Shown in pieces: positions 25,591-34,413 of a stretch of DNA of 64,000 bases. A program made the translations under genes and the position numbers. Every line of letters begins with the position of its first letter. The stretch's first letter is position 1. Origin of the DNA: Stieleria maiorica (lineage in GTDB: Bacteria; Planctomycetota; Planctomycetia; Pirellulales; Pirellulaceae); NCBI RefSeq assembly GCF_008035925.1, contig NZ_CP036264.1, positions 9,203,615-9,267,614 on the forward strand, in the 5' to 3' direction. The notes beneath the pieces are model-generated. The model did no database searches. It was not told the DNA's origin and saw only the letters and a program-made list of their open reading frames with translations.

Positions 25591-28500
25591 TTATTCAGCG
25601 TCGAGCGTTTGCAGGTGCTTTCCGGCCTTGTCAACTCGGGTGGCGACCCCTTCGGCGCCGCCGACGATGAACTGCGTTCCGTCGCGGTTGGCGTCGAGTG
25701 CGTACAGGTAGCCGCCGGGGACCGTGGCGTTGGTTTCGCGTCCGCCGTTGTCTGTGCGGTAGACGCGGAAGTAGCCGTCGCCGCAGGTGATGCCGATGCG
25801 CTCGTCTCGCCCCACATAGACCAACCGAGTGACCTCGGATTTCAGCCCGCTGATCGTCCGCGTCGCTTTACCCGATTCGATGTTCCAGACCTTGACCGTT
25901 TCGTCGGCCGATCCGCTGGCCAGTTCGTTGCGGTTCACGTTCCACGCCAACGCGCTGACGTGATGCGTGTGGCCTTCGAGCGTTTTTATTAGCGTTCCCG
26001 ACTCCACGTCCCAAAGCTTAATCATCCGATCGGCGCCTCCGCTGGCCAAGGTTTTCCCGTCGGGCGAGAAACGAACGCACAGCACGGTATCGTCGTGTGG
26101 CGATTCGATGCGACGCACCAGAGAACCATCGGATGTGTTCCAAATCATCAGCTCGCCGCTGCGAGACGGTTCGCCTCCGCCGGTGGCCAGGTATTGCCCT
26201 GACGGATCGACATCAACACTCAACACACGGTCGGCGAAGGGGCTTTCCCCGGTGGCCGAACCGATCGATTGTTGATGCCGCCAAAGGTGCTGGGAGGTTT
26301 GCAGAGCGTGCAGTTGTCCGTCGGCGGCTTGGATTACCACACAGCCATCACCCGCGGCGAGCAATTGACTACCGGCCGGCAATTGGGCCAGTTCGCCCAG
26401 CCAGTCGCCCGCGGCGGACCAAAGGCTCCAGACGCCGCTCGGCTTGGAACGCGTCAGAAAGCGAGAGCCGTCGGCGATCAGGGCGATCGGTTGGTCGGTC
26501 GCTTGTGATTGATCGGCGTCGGCCTTCGATTTCGCGACCTGGGCCTTTTGAGCCTCTTGATCTGCCTTGGTCTTTCCCAATGATTCTTGACGACGTTTCA
26601 CTTCGGCTTCCAGGCCCTCAAGGCGTCGTTTACCCCGGGCCTGAGTTTCCTCGGCCGATTTCAGTTCGCCGCGTTCGCTGGTGAGTTCGTTGTCCTTCGT
26701 TTCCAGTTCCTTGGCCGCTTTTTGCGAGGCCTCGGTCAGCGATTTGATCGTCTCGGCGAGTTTCTTCTCGTCAGGAACAGCGGCAAGCTTTTGTTCGGCG
26801 TCCGCCTTTTGCTTTTTTACGGCGTCGAGTTGCTCGGTGAGCTCCGTGATCTGTTTGTCCAGCTGCGTCACGGCTGCGGTCAAGTCGGTTCGCATCTTGG
26901 TCGCCGCAGCTTCGTCGGCTTTGGCCTGAGCCAGTTTATTGTCGGCCTGCTCGGCGGCTTGCTTTGCAGCGGTAGCCTGACTTTCTTTTTCGGTGATCGC
27001 GGTTTTCTTGGCGGCGATGTCGCCGGCGATTTTTTCCAGACTCTTCTTTTCCGCGTCCACGTTCGATTCAGCCTGTTTGACCGCTTGTTCATCGGCGGCA
27101 ACCAGCTTTTCCCCGACCAACGAATCCCACTCGTTTTTCGCATGTGCCGCAGCGGCTTGGGGATCCGATTGGGCGACTTCGGCAAACTTTTTGCCCGCCA
27201 GGTCGAAGGTCCCGATCGCTCCGGATGGTGTGGTCACCCACAGTGACTTGCTGTTTGCGGCCAGGGCGATCGACGCTGGTGGAGCGGGCAGTTTGCCGAG
27301 TTCGATGAACTTGTCCTGCGAATGATCCAGCTGTGCGATCTTGCCCGCCGCGTCCACGGCCACCAACGGCGCGTCGTCGCCGGGCGCGGAACAAAGAAAC
27401 GTGATCGGTTGATCCGAAACGGACCACGGCTTGCTTGACCAGGTGTCGTTTTCGCGGCGATGGCGGCTGACAATGCCCGACGTCTGGCCGGTGACCAGAG
27501 TGTTTTGATCCAACCAAATCATGGATGTGGTTGGATCGGACGTGTTGATTGTCTCTGCTTCCATTCCATCAATGCGGACGATGCGGATCGTGTTGTCCCA
27601 AGCGATCGCGACGCGCCCGCCGCTGGCACCGACGGCGATGCGAATGCGCTGGGGTGCCGCGGAGGACGCCGCGGATTGAATTTCCGCCGGGAGGTCGAAA
27701 CCCTTCATCCACTGCCAGCGATTCTTGCCGACTTCGGCCACACTCAATTCACCTCGCCGAGACAGCGTCGCGACGTGGCGTCCGCTCTCGCTGGTCGCGA
27801 TTGCCAAGGTGTCGTTAGGATCGATCGTGGGAATCGTCGTGGATTCGAACGGGGCCAAGTGCCAGAGTTTGACGTTCCGATGGCCGGTGGAAATGATTCG
27901 GCTGCCATCGGAATCGAATCGCAGATCTTGGACAAAATCGTCGTGGGGTGGTCTGCTTTGGCCATCCAGCACGCGCTGCAGTGAATCGATCGGCTGGGAG
28001 GACTTGGAGCCGAACACCTGGATCTGGTTCCCGAATCCGACCACAGCCAGTCGACCGTCGGGTGTGATGGCGGATCCGAAAACGGTCTGCAAAGAATTCG
28101 GCAGCGGTTGCCACTGGCGCGGCGTCGGGCTGCCTGCCGCTTGGTCGACCGCCGCGCCGGAGTCGATCCAGCGGCGCAGCAGGGCGAGTTCGATGGGGTT
28201 GAGCGCTGCGGCGGAAACGTCGTTGTCCTCCGGCGGCATCACCGGATCTTCGGCGTGGGAGGCCAAAAGAAACAAACGGCTTTTCGACGCGTCGCCGGGC
28301 ACCAAAACATCGTCCACGTCGGACGCTTTCATTTTCGCCACCGACTCCAGATTGACGCCGCCTTCTTCGCTGCTGGCGTTGTGACAGGCGACGCAGTTTT
28401 TCTGCAGGACCGGTGCGACGTCACGGCTGAACACGACCTCACGGTCTTCGGGCAGTTCTGCGATCTCGCGAGGGTTGGCCAGCGCCTGAGACATCCACGC

Positions 28501-28593
28501 GGGGGAGAGCGACACCAGGAACAACGACGACAGGAAAGTGCCTGCGACACCAAGGCGCAAATTCAGACGAGAGCAAATGACGGGATTGATCAT
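25591..28593 (-). CDS. Cytochrome c (CVACH) fused to WD40 repeats and a coiled coil
   Basis: 1000 aa. After a leader (about 10-40), a cytochrome-like domain has one haem motif, CVACH (67-71), and a probable axial methionine in DPVMPPED. Two sets of WD40 repeats follow: about 150-480, and 720-1000 with clear blades such as VRFSPDGKTLASGGADRMIKLWD and LASGSADETVKVWN. Between them lies a long charged coiled coil (about 490-690) rich in Lys/Glu/Ala/Gln. The haem domain resembles those found in planctomycete DUF1549-associated cytochromes. It is the last gene of the second DUF1549/DUF1501/PPC cluster, 22 nt after the PPC gene, so it is probably a secreted partner of those proteins. Confidence 0.85.
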   Translation of the reverse strand: MINPVICSRLNLRLGVAGTFLSSLFLVSLSPAWMSQALANPREIAELPEDREVVFSRDVAPVLQKNCVACHNASSEEGGVNLESVAKMKASDVDDVLVPGDASKSRLFLLASHAEDPVMPPEDNDVSAAALNPIELALLRRWIDSGAAVDQAAGSPTPRQWQPLPNSLQTVFGSAITPDGRLAVVGFGNQIQVFGSKSSQPIDSLQRVLDGQSRPPHDDFVQDLRFDSDGSRIISTGHRNVKLWHLAPFESTTIPTIDPNDTLAIATSESGRHVATLSRRGELSVAEVGKNRWQWMKGFDLPAEIQSAASSAAPQRIRIAVGASGGRVAIAWDNTIRIVRIDGMEAETINTSDPTTSMIWLDQNTLVTGQTSGIVSRHRRENDTWSSKPWSVSDQPITFLCSAPGDDAPLVAVDAAGKIAQLDHSQDKFIELGKLPAPPASIALAANSKSLWVTTPSGAIGTFDLAGKKFAEVAQSDPQAAAAHAKNEWDSLVGEKLVAADEQAVKQAESNVDAEKKSLEKIAGDIAAKKTAITEKESQATAAKQAAEQADNKLAQAKADEAAATKMRTDLTAAVTQLDKQITELTEQLDAVKKQKADAEQKLAAVPDEKKLAETIKSLTEASQKAAKELETKDNELTSERGELKSAEETQARGKRRLEGLEAEVKRRQESLGKTKADQEAQKAQVAKSKADADQSQATDQPIALIADGSRFLTRSKPSGVWSLWSAAGDWLGELAQLPAGSQLLAAGDGCVVIQAADGQLHALQTSQHLWRHQQSIGSATGESPFADRVLSVDVDPSGQYLATGGGEPSRSGELMIWNTSDGSLVRRIESPHDDTVLCVRFSPDGKTLASGGADRMIKLWDVESGTLIKTLEGHTHHVSALAWNVNRNELASGSADETVKVWNIESGKATRTISGLKSEVTRLVYVGRDERIGITCGDGYFRVYRTDNGGRETNATVPGGYLYALDANRDGTQFIVGGAEGVATRVDKAGKHLQTLDAE

Positions 28594-28615
28594 GGCGTTG
28601 CCGGTGGGGCGAAAC

Positions 28616-30343
28616 TTAGTTGGATGATTTGCCGTCGGCCGGTGCCGGCGGGATCGTCAACCAGAATTCGGAGGGCGAGAGGGAGGGTCGCAGCGGGAAC
28701 GTTGCGGTGACGGTCCGGTCGGTCGGTTTGCTATCGGAATCCAACGACGTGCCGATGATTTGAAATGTGGCATGTCCGGCGGCACCTTCACCAACGGTCA
28801 ACTTTAATTTGACGGATTTGGACGTGTCGCCTTTCGGTTCCGAAATCACGTTTTCGACGACCACTCCGGGGGGCAGTCCGGATGCCGTGATTTGCAGCTT
28901 GTCGCCAAAACCCGATGACCGCTCGATCGTCACGGGGATCTCCAGCGGTTTGTCTCGGGGCAGCACAAAGTGGTCGTCGGCGAGTGTCAGTCGACATTCC
29001 GGCCGGCTTTCACGGATCGTCAATTGGTAGAAGTGTCGGGGCCCGAAACCGTCGATCATGTCGGACACCGTCACATCGACGATGCCGTCTTCTTTGGCGG
29101 TGAAATCGACGCCGGCATCGACGTTGTCTCGCGAGATGTCATCGTTGCTGGCCAACATGCTGCCGGAATTTTGATCCGTGACGGTCAGTTTTGCATCCAG
29201 CAGGTACCCGTCGGCTTTCGAACGGACTTCGGCACGGTACTTGGTCCCTTTGACGCCTGCAAACGAAACCGTGTGTGATTGCTTCGGCCCGGTGATGTGT
29301 CCGGTCAGAACAGCTGGCAATGTTCCGTCAAATTCGTCGCCGTGATGGAGTTGCACCTCCGTGTCCGCGGGACGCAAATCCCAGGCCCAGCCGAGTCCAC
29401 CGGAGATCGATCCGCCCGCCGGTGCGATTCGCGTGGCCGGTAAGACGTCGACGGTACACGGTTCGGGCAGGTTGTAACCGAAGGCCAGGGGGCTCGCGCC
29501 GCTGACGACCAGGTGATCCAGGAACGGGCCCGTCGTGAGCTCGCAGACGTACACATAACTACTCGATCCGCTAAATCCGATCGTGCTGTTGGGTGTTTCG
29601 GGAAAGGCAAAGATGCGGACCAGGGCGTCTTGGTCGCTCTCGCTGCGGTAGACCAGTTGCGGGTCTAATCCGCGGACGTCGTCGACTTGAGCCAGCACAT
29701 TGCCACGCAGATCTGTCAGTTGCAGCACGGCATCCATCGGGGAAGCAAGCAGTTGGTTGGCGGTGACCGAAGCGACCAGTTGCTGGCCGGCCTTGAGCGA
29801 GACTCGATAGGCATCGCTGTCACCGCCTTTGGCCAATCGCCCGGTGATGACGGCCGGCATCGAAACCGATTGGGCGGCATCGCGATTGTCGTTGGGTTCG
29901 GTTTCCGTCGTGACGGACAGCGGCGCGACGATCAGCGGCTGGAGCTGGCTGGCTGATTGGTCATCGTAGAATCGGACCCAGGCGACACCTGGTGGAGAGT
30001 TTTCGGGGATCTTGATCGTGAACTTGCCGGAATCTTTCCCAGGCAAAATCTCAACGTCCGCTCGATCACAATCGACCTCGACCGGCCAGTTGGGGAATTT
30101 TCCCTCGGCGCTGATCTCGGATTCGCTCCCCGCAGCAACGGCCGGCGGGAACAGTCGATCGAGCTTGAGTTGTGCTTGAGCCGGTTGCGACGCCCCGACG
30201 CAAAACGCAAACACCGCCCATGTCAGCGGGACGCGTAAGCGAGCGGCCCGTTCAGGTTTTCGGATCAGCGCGAGCCACCACGCTCTGGCGAGCGTCGCTA
30301 CGCCGGCGCTTGCCCATTGGTTGTGAATCAATCCGATCATCAC
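28616..30343 (-). CDS. Secreted PPC-domain protein
   Basis: 575 aa. Start ATG overlaps the stop codon of the DUF1501 gene by one base. A signal segment (about 40-57, VPLTWAVFAFCVGASQPAQAQ) is preceded by an unusual 38-residue extension that includes an interspersed repeat read as VATLARAWW. The mature part is all-beta, with an N-terminal Ig/IPT-like stretch (LDRLFPPAVAAGSESEISAEGKFPNW) and PPC-like segments (SDAYRVSLKAGQQLVASVTANQ; DAGVDFTAKEDGIVDVTVSD). No catalytic motif was found. It corresponds in type to the PPC gene of the first cluster, though the gene order differs. Confidence 0.75.
   Translation of the reverse strand: MMIGLIHNQWASAGVATLARAWWLALIRKPERAARLRVPLTWAVFAFCVGASQPAQAQLKLDRLFPPAVAAGSESEISAEGKFPNWPVEVDCDRADVEILPGKDSGKFTIKIPENSPPGVAWVRFYDDQSASQLQPLIVAPLSVTTETEPNDNRDAAQSVSMPAVITGRLAKGGDSDAYRVSLKAGQQLVASVTANQLLASPMDAVLQLTDLRGNVLAQVDDVRGLDPQLVYRSESDQDALVRIFAFPETPNSTIGFSGSSSYVYVCELTTGPFLDHLVVSGASPLAFGYNLPEPCTVDVLPATRIAPAGGSISGGLGWAWDLRPADTEVQLHHGDEFDGTLPAVLTGHITGPKQSHTVSFAGVKGTKYRAEVRSKADGYLLDAKLTVTDQNSGSMLASNDDISRDNVDAGVDFTAKEDGIVDVTVSDMIDGFGPRHFYQLTIRESRPECRLTLADDHFVLPRDKPLEIPVTIERSSGFGDKLQITASGLPPGVVVENVISEPKGDTSKSVKLKLTVGEGAAGHATFQIIGTSLDSDSKPTDRTVTATFPLRPSLSPSEFWLTIPPAPADGKSSN
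30276..30303. repeat. Interspersed repeat CGTAGCGACGCTCGCCAGAG, copy 2 (within CDS)
   Basis: Matches 1383-1412 over the core. Here it lies in the 5' end of the PPC gene and is translated as VATLARAWW, a different frame from the HRSDARQSVV reading in copy 1. Confidence 0.75.
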
Positions 30344-31683
30344 TACCCCATCAACTCGGTGATCGGGGTGGCGTCGCTGACCAAATGGGTCGGGCGGCCT
30401 TCGGGCGTGTACATCATTTGTCCCGGATCGATTCCAAGTTTCTGATAGATCGTTGAAACAAAATTTTCCGGGGACAGCACACGCTCGATCGCCGCGTAGC
30501 CTTGTCGATCGGTGGCGCCGATGACTTGGCCGCCGGGCGTTTTCCCGCCGGCAAACATCACGCTCATCGCGTTGGACCAGTGGTCGCGGCCGCCACGCGT
30601 GTTGATTTTCGGCGTGCGTCCGAATTCGCCCAACACGACGACCAGCGTTCGCTCCAGCATGCCCTGTTGTTTCAAGTCTGAAATCAGCGCGGCGATCGTC
30701 GCTTCAAAGGGGGGCAGTTTGGAATCCAATGCTTTAAAGATGTCGGTGTGATGGTCCCAACCGCCTTGGTACAGCGTCACAAACGGCACGCCCGCGCCGA
30801 CCAATCGTCGGGCCAACAGGGCTTGCTGGCCGAACGTGTTGCGGCCATAGGCATCTCGGATCTCGTCGGCTTCCTGGTGAATGTCAAACGCCGCCTGGGC
30901 CTCCTTGCTGCTGATGATCTGCATCCCCTGACCATAGAACTCATCGACCGCCAAGGTCGGGTCGGCGACCGAAGCGTCGTTGAAACGCAGCATCGTGTCG
31001 ACGTGTTTGCGAATTTGTTGTCGCGATGCGAAACGGTCGTCGGTCAATCCGCTGGGGATGGTGACGTCACGGACGCGGAAGCTGGAGCTGTTGGGGCTGT
31101 CGGGGACGACAAACGGGGCGTACTTGCTGCCCAAGAAATTGGGGCCGCCGGAGCGCGACATGCGGGGCAGCGAAAAGTAGGCGGGAATCCCGTGGGGCGC
31201 GCCGATTTCTTTGGCCACCACGCTTCCCAAGCTGGGGTGGAAACTGACAAAGGCACCGCATCCGACCGGGATCCGCGGCGGCGCACCGGTCATCATGTAG
31301 TGATTGCCCGCACCGTGATTGCCCTGGTCATGCCGGATCGAACGCACGATCGCCAATTCGTTGCTGATCGCGGCCAACTTCTGCATTGGCTGGGCGAAGT
31401 GCACGCCGGGGGTTTGCGTGGCGATCGGCTGGTAGGACCCGCGGATCTCGACCGGCGCATCGGGCTTGGGGTCGAACGTCTCGTAGTGACTCGGCCCGCC
31501 GTCCTGCCAAACCAAAATACAGGCCTCGGCTTCGGCCGGGCGTCGCTTGGCATCCGTCGTCGCGGCGCCGCGGGCGCGCGACGCCAGTGCGCCGGTCAGG
31601 CCGCCGGCAATCAGTCCTCCCAATCCCAGCTTCAATCCGTCACGCCGGGTCAGGCCTTCACAGTTCATCCAAGATCTAGCCAT
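30343..31683 (-). CDS. DUF1501 protein, Tat-type leader
   Basis: 446 aa. A twin-arginine-like start TRRDGLKLGLGGLIAGG (about 12-28) is followed by ILVWQDGGPSHYETFDPKPDAPVEIRG-type DUF1501 hallmarks, DQGNHGAGNHYMMTG, and VVVLGEFGRTPKINTRGGRDHW near the C-terminus. The fold is alkaline phosphatase/sulfatase-like but without the sulfatase cysteine motif; biochemical role unknown. It starts 12 nt after the DUF1549/1553 gene and overlaps the PPC gene by one base, so the three are translationally linked. Confidence 0.88.
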   Translation of the reverse strand: MARSWMNCEGLTRRDGLKLGLGGLIAGGLTGALASRARGAATTDAKRRPAEAEACILVWQDGGPSHYETFDPKPDAPVEIRGSYQPIATQTPGVHFAQPMQKLAAISNELAIVRSIRHDQGNHGAGNHYMMTGAPPRIPVGCGAFVSFHPSLGSVVAKEIGAPHGIPAYFSLPRMSRSGGPNFLGSKYAPFVVPDSPNSSSFRVRDVTIPSGLTDDRFASRQQIRKHVDTMLRFNDASVADPTLAVDEFYGQGMQIISSKEAQAAFDIHQEADEIRDAYGRNTFGQQALLARRLVGAGVPFVTLYQGGWDHHTDIFKALDSKLPPFEATIAALISDLKQQGMLERTLVVVLGEFGRTPKINTRGGRDHWSNAMSVMFAGGKTPGGQVIGATDRQGYAAIERVLSPENFVSTIYQKLGIDPGQMMYTPEGRPTHLVSDATPITELMG

Positions 31684-31695
31684 CGTGATTCCACT

Positions 31696-33924
31696 CTAGT
31701 TTTGAATAACGAATTCGGGTGCATTCATCATCGCCCACATCAAATCTTCGATCGCACCGCGGCGGTTCTCACCGGCCGATGTGATTTGTAATTCGCAGTA
31801 CTGTTGTTCTTGCGCGGTCGGCCGCCGAGAAAAAACGGCCAGGTACAACTCGGTCACGACCTCTGCGGCCGACTGCTTGCCGGCGGCCAGTCGTGCGGCG
31901 CGACCCGGGTCGCTTCGAACGCGACGGTCCAGCTCGCGTGAGTTCATCAAGTGCAAGGTCTGGGTGACCGACGAATCGGCGACCCGTTCGCAGGGCGGGT
32001 CCTGGTTCGGGTCCGGCCGCCCGAACGTGTCCAGGAACACCGAATCGATCCGGTGCGTCCACACCTGATTGGAGCGAGATTCCGGCGCGAGAGCAGAGAA
32101 CGACTCGGTCGTCTCGGTCACGCCGGCCACCGCTTCGGCCAACACTTCGGCACGCAAACGATGCCGGTAGTGGCGCGAATAATTCAGGCGATCGCCCGCG
32201 TTGGTTTCGTTCGGCGTGGAACTGGTCGAATAGACGTTCGACAGCACGATCGTCTTGATCAGATCCTTTTGGTCATAGCCGGATTGTTGAAAGTGTTTTG
32301 CCAACGCATCCAACAGCGCGGGGTTGCTGGGCGGGTTGGTGCTGCGCAAGTCGTCGACGGGATCGACGATGCCGCGGCCCATCAGCTGTGCCCAGATGCG
32401 GTTCACATGAACCTTGGCAAAATAATCGTTTTCTGGCGAGACCATCCAATCGACCAGCGCCTCGCGCGGGTCGTCTTCTTCGGACAGGTCGACGTCGCCG
32501 AACAAGGGAGCCGGTGCGAGGACAGCTTCGGTTACCGGATGTCGGACGTCGCCTTTGGTGGAAACGTAAACGATCTCTTCGCCGCCGGAGATGGGAGGCG
32601 AAAGCCCGGTGCCCTTCCGACCGACTTTGCCGAAGAACGCCGCGAAGGAATAGAAGTCGTGCTGGCTCCACTTTTCAAACGGATGGTGATGACACTTCGC
32701 GCAGTCCAATCGCACACCCAGGAACAATTGACTGACCAGCGTCGCGACTTCATCGGGGCTCCGGCGGTCGCGAAACAACGTCGTCGCGCCGTTGTGCCAG
32801 GTGCTGCCTTTGGCGGTGATCAAACGACGCGCGAATTCATCGTGCGAAACGTTTTCACGAAACTGTTGGCGGATCCAGTTGTCATAGTTCAAGACCGCCT
32901 TGATCCCGACCCGATACGGGTTCGGCCGCAACAGGTCCGCCCACTGGTTGGCCCAGTGATCGATGTATTCGGGTTGGTCGAGCAAGCGGTCGACCAGTCG
33001 CGCCCGTTTGTCACTGTCTTGACTGTTGAGAAACCGATCCGCTTCTTCGGGCGTCGGTAATCGGCCGATGACGTCGGTGTAGAGGCGTCGCAGGAACACC
33101 GCTTCGCCTGCCGGATCAGAAACCCGGATCCGCAATTGATTCAGTTTGTCGTACACCAAGTCGTCGATGAAGTTCGCCCGAGGCAGATCGTCATAGAATC
33201 CTTCGGGCAACGCTTCGGTGCGGGGGATACTGACGTTGGCGACACAGATGTGATTCATGTACCGCGCCATCACCGCGGTCTCGCCGGGGATCGGTCCGGC
33301 CGTCAAACGGCCCGCCGAATCGACTTGCACGATCGCCGCCTCGTTGGACAAGTAGCTGGTCATGCCGGTGACGTCGCGGGTGGTCCCATCGCTGTAGTGT
33401 GCGATGGTGGTCAGGGCCGCTGAACCGGACGGGGCGAGTGCAAACTCGGTTTGCTGCAACTGGACCGATTCCAATACGGCTTCGTCGGCAATGCGGCGTG
33501 GGGCGCCTTGGCGGATCCATGCGACCAGGGTCTGGTAGGCATCCGAGCCGACGTCGATTTTTCGTCCACCGCCGTGCGGGAGTTCGGCGGTCGCCTTCCG
33601 GACCAGCAAACTGGATGCCGGCGCCGCGATGCTCAGACGACGGCCACGGGCCTGCCGGGCGATCGCGTCGTGATCGAAGTCGGAATCAAAGCCCAGCAGA
33701 GAGAGCTGGAACCCGTTTTGTCCACGCTGCTTTCCGTGACAGGCTCCCGCGTTGCACCCGTGGGCGGCCAAAATCGGCTGCACGTCCAATTCAAAACTGA
33801 CGGCATCGCGGGGTCGCGGTTCGTTGCCCAGCGAGGTCGCATCGACCGTAAGCAGTGCGGTCACCAACAACGCTGACACAATGACGTAGCAGTTCGACGA
33901 CCTCGGACCAAGGCGATCGGGCAT
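31696..33924 (-). CDS. DUF1549/DUF1553 protein with haem-binding-type motifs
   Basis: 742 aa from the ATG at 33924, chosen because it directly precedes a signal segment (YVIVSALLVTALLTVDATSLG); the frame is open further upstream but that part is repeat-derived. A cytochrome-like segment has GCNAGACHG (CX4CH, cysteine at about 57), then a BIG2-like module (TTIAHYSDGTTRDVTG), DUF1549 with CAKCHHHPFEKW, and DUF1553 (EDDPREALVDWMVSPENDYFAKVHVNRIWAQ, split here into domain start and Asn/Arg motif). It is the first gene of the second cluster. Close in architecture to the protein at 6792-9086. Confidence 0.87.
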   Translation of the reverse strand: MPDRLGPRSSNCYVIVSALLVTALLTVDATSLGNEPRPRDAVSFELDVQPILAAHGCNAGACHGKQRGQNGFQLSLLGFDSDFDHDAIARQARGRRLSIAAPASSLLVRKATAELPHGGGRKIDVGSDAYQTLVAWIRQGAPRRIADEAVLESVQLQQTEFALAPSGSAALTTIAHYSDGTTRDVTGMTSYLSNEAAIVQVDSAGRLTAGPIPGETAVMARYMNHICVANVSIPRTEALPEGFYDDLPRANFIDDLVYDKLNQLRIRVSDPAGEAVFLRRLYTDVIGRLPTPEEADRFLNSQDSDKRARLVDRLLDQPEYIDHWANQWADLLRPNPYRVGIKAVLNYDNWIRQQFRENVSHDEFARRLITAKGSTWHNGATTLFRDRRSPDEVATLVSQLFLGVRLDCAKCHHHPFEKWSQHDFYSFAAFFGKVGRKGTGLSPPISGGEEIVYVSTKGDVRHPVTEAVLAPAPLFGDVDLSEEDDPREALVDWMVSPENDYFAKVHVNRIWAQLMGRGIVDPVDDLRSTNPPSNPALLDALAKHFQQSGYDQKDLIKTIVLSNVYSTSSTPNETNAGDRLNYSRHYRHRLRAEVLAEAVAGVTETTESFSALAPESRSNQVWTHRIDSVFLDTFGRPDPNQDPPCERVADSSVTQTLHLMNSRELDRRVRSDPGRAARLAAGKQSAAEVVTELYLAVFSRRPTAQEQQYCELQITSAGENRRGAIEDLMWAMMNAPEFVIQN

Positions 33925-34052
33925 GGCAACAAGGCGGGCAGGGCGGGGGAGGGAAGGGGAGGGCCCCTCAGTATAACCGCTGGCCAACTGTCGATGGGGC
34001 AAGAAGGAGGAGAGGCCGGAATTATCGGCGGAGGCGCAGCGGGAAGATGGAT

Positions 34053-34100
34053 GGTCAAAAAATGGGGTGGTCAAAAAATGGGGTGGTCAAAAAATGGGGG
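34053..34100. repeat. 16-bp tandem repeat, three copies
   Basis: GGTCAAAAAATGGGGT is repeated at 34053, 34069 and 34085, the last copy running into GGGGGCAAAACGATG, linking this array to the 14-bp family seen at the window start. Confidence 0.85.
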
Positions 34101-34195
34101 CAAAACGATGTGAGGCAGGCAGAATGATGGGGCTGATGCACTAGGAGACGACGAAACCTTTCCTGAGAATGATTGGTGGCGACAAAACTTATGAG

Positions 34196-34245
34196 GGCTC
34201 CCTTCTCCCCCGGCTTTGCGGGTGAGAAGGGCTGGGGATGAGGGG
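34196..34245. repeat. 50-bp interspersed repeat, intergenic copy
   Basis: Starts GGCTCCCTTCTCCCCCGGCT. It is identical over 50 bases to the reverse complement of 52315-52364, which lies inside a coding sequence. Confidence 0.9.
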
Positions 34246-34413
34246 GGCTCCGGCCGGTAAATGCTGCTGATCGATGTTTAAAATCTAATCGGAAGTAATG
34301 ATCCGTACTCCCGGCAAGTCTTTGGAAGCGGAGCGAGCCTTGCGAGGGAGAAGCCGCAGAGGCATGTAGAATGATCGCGACGGAAATCACGACCACTTCT
34401 TTCGGGACCCAAA

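Larger units (their letters stand above)
33925..34413. other. Repeat-rich divergent intergenic region
   Basis: This 489-nt region between divergent genes must hold promoters for both the DUF1549/1553 operon and the sulfatase gene, but none stands out. It contains three tandem 16-bp units (GGTCAAAAAATGGGGT, 34053-34100), a GGGGGCAAAACGATG word, and a 50-bp sequence (34196-34245) that recurs exactly inside the TolC-like gene. Confidence 0.65.

Noticed and set aside
33925..34074. 50-residue N-terminal extension of the second DUF1549/1553 protein
   Set aside because: It is encoded by the 16-bp tandem repeat and low-complexity sequence; the ATG at 33924 directly precedes a proper signal segment.
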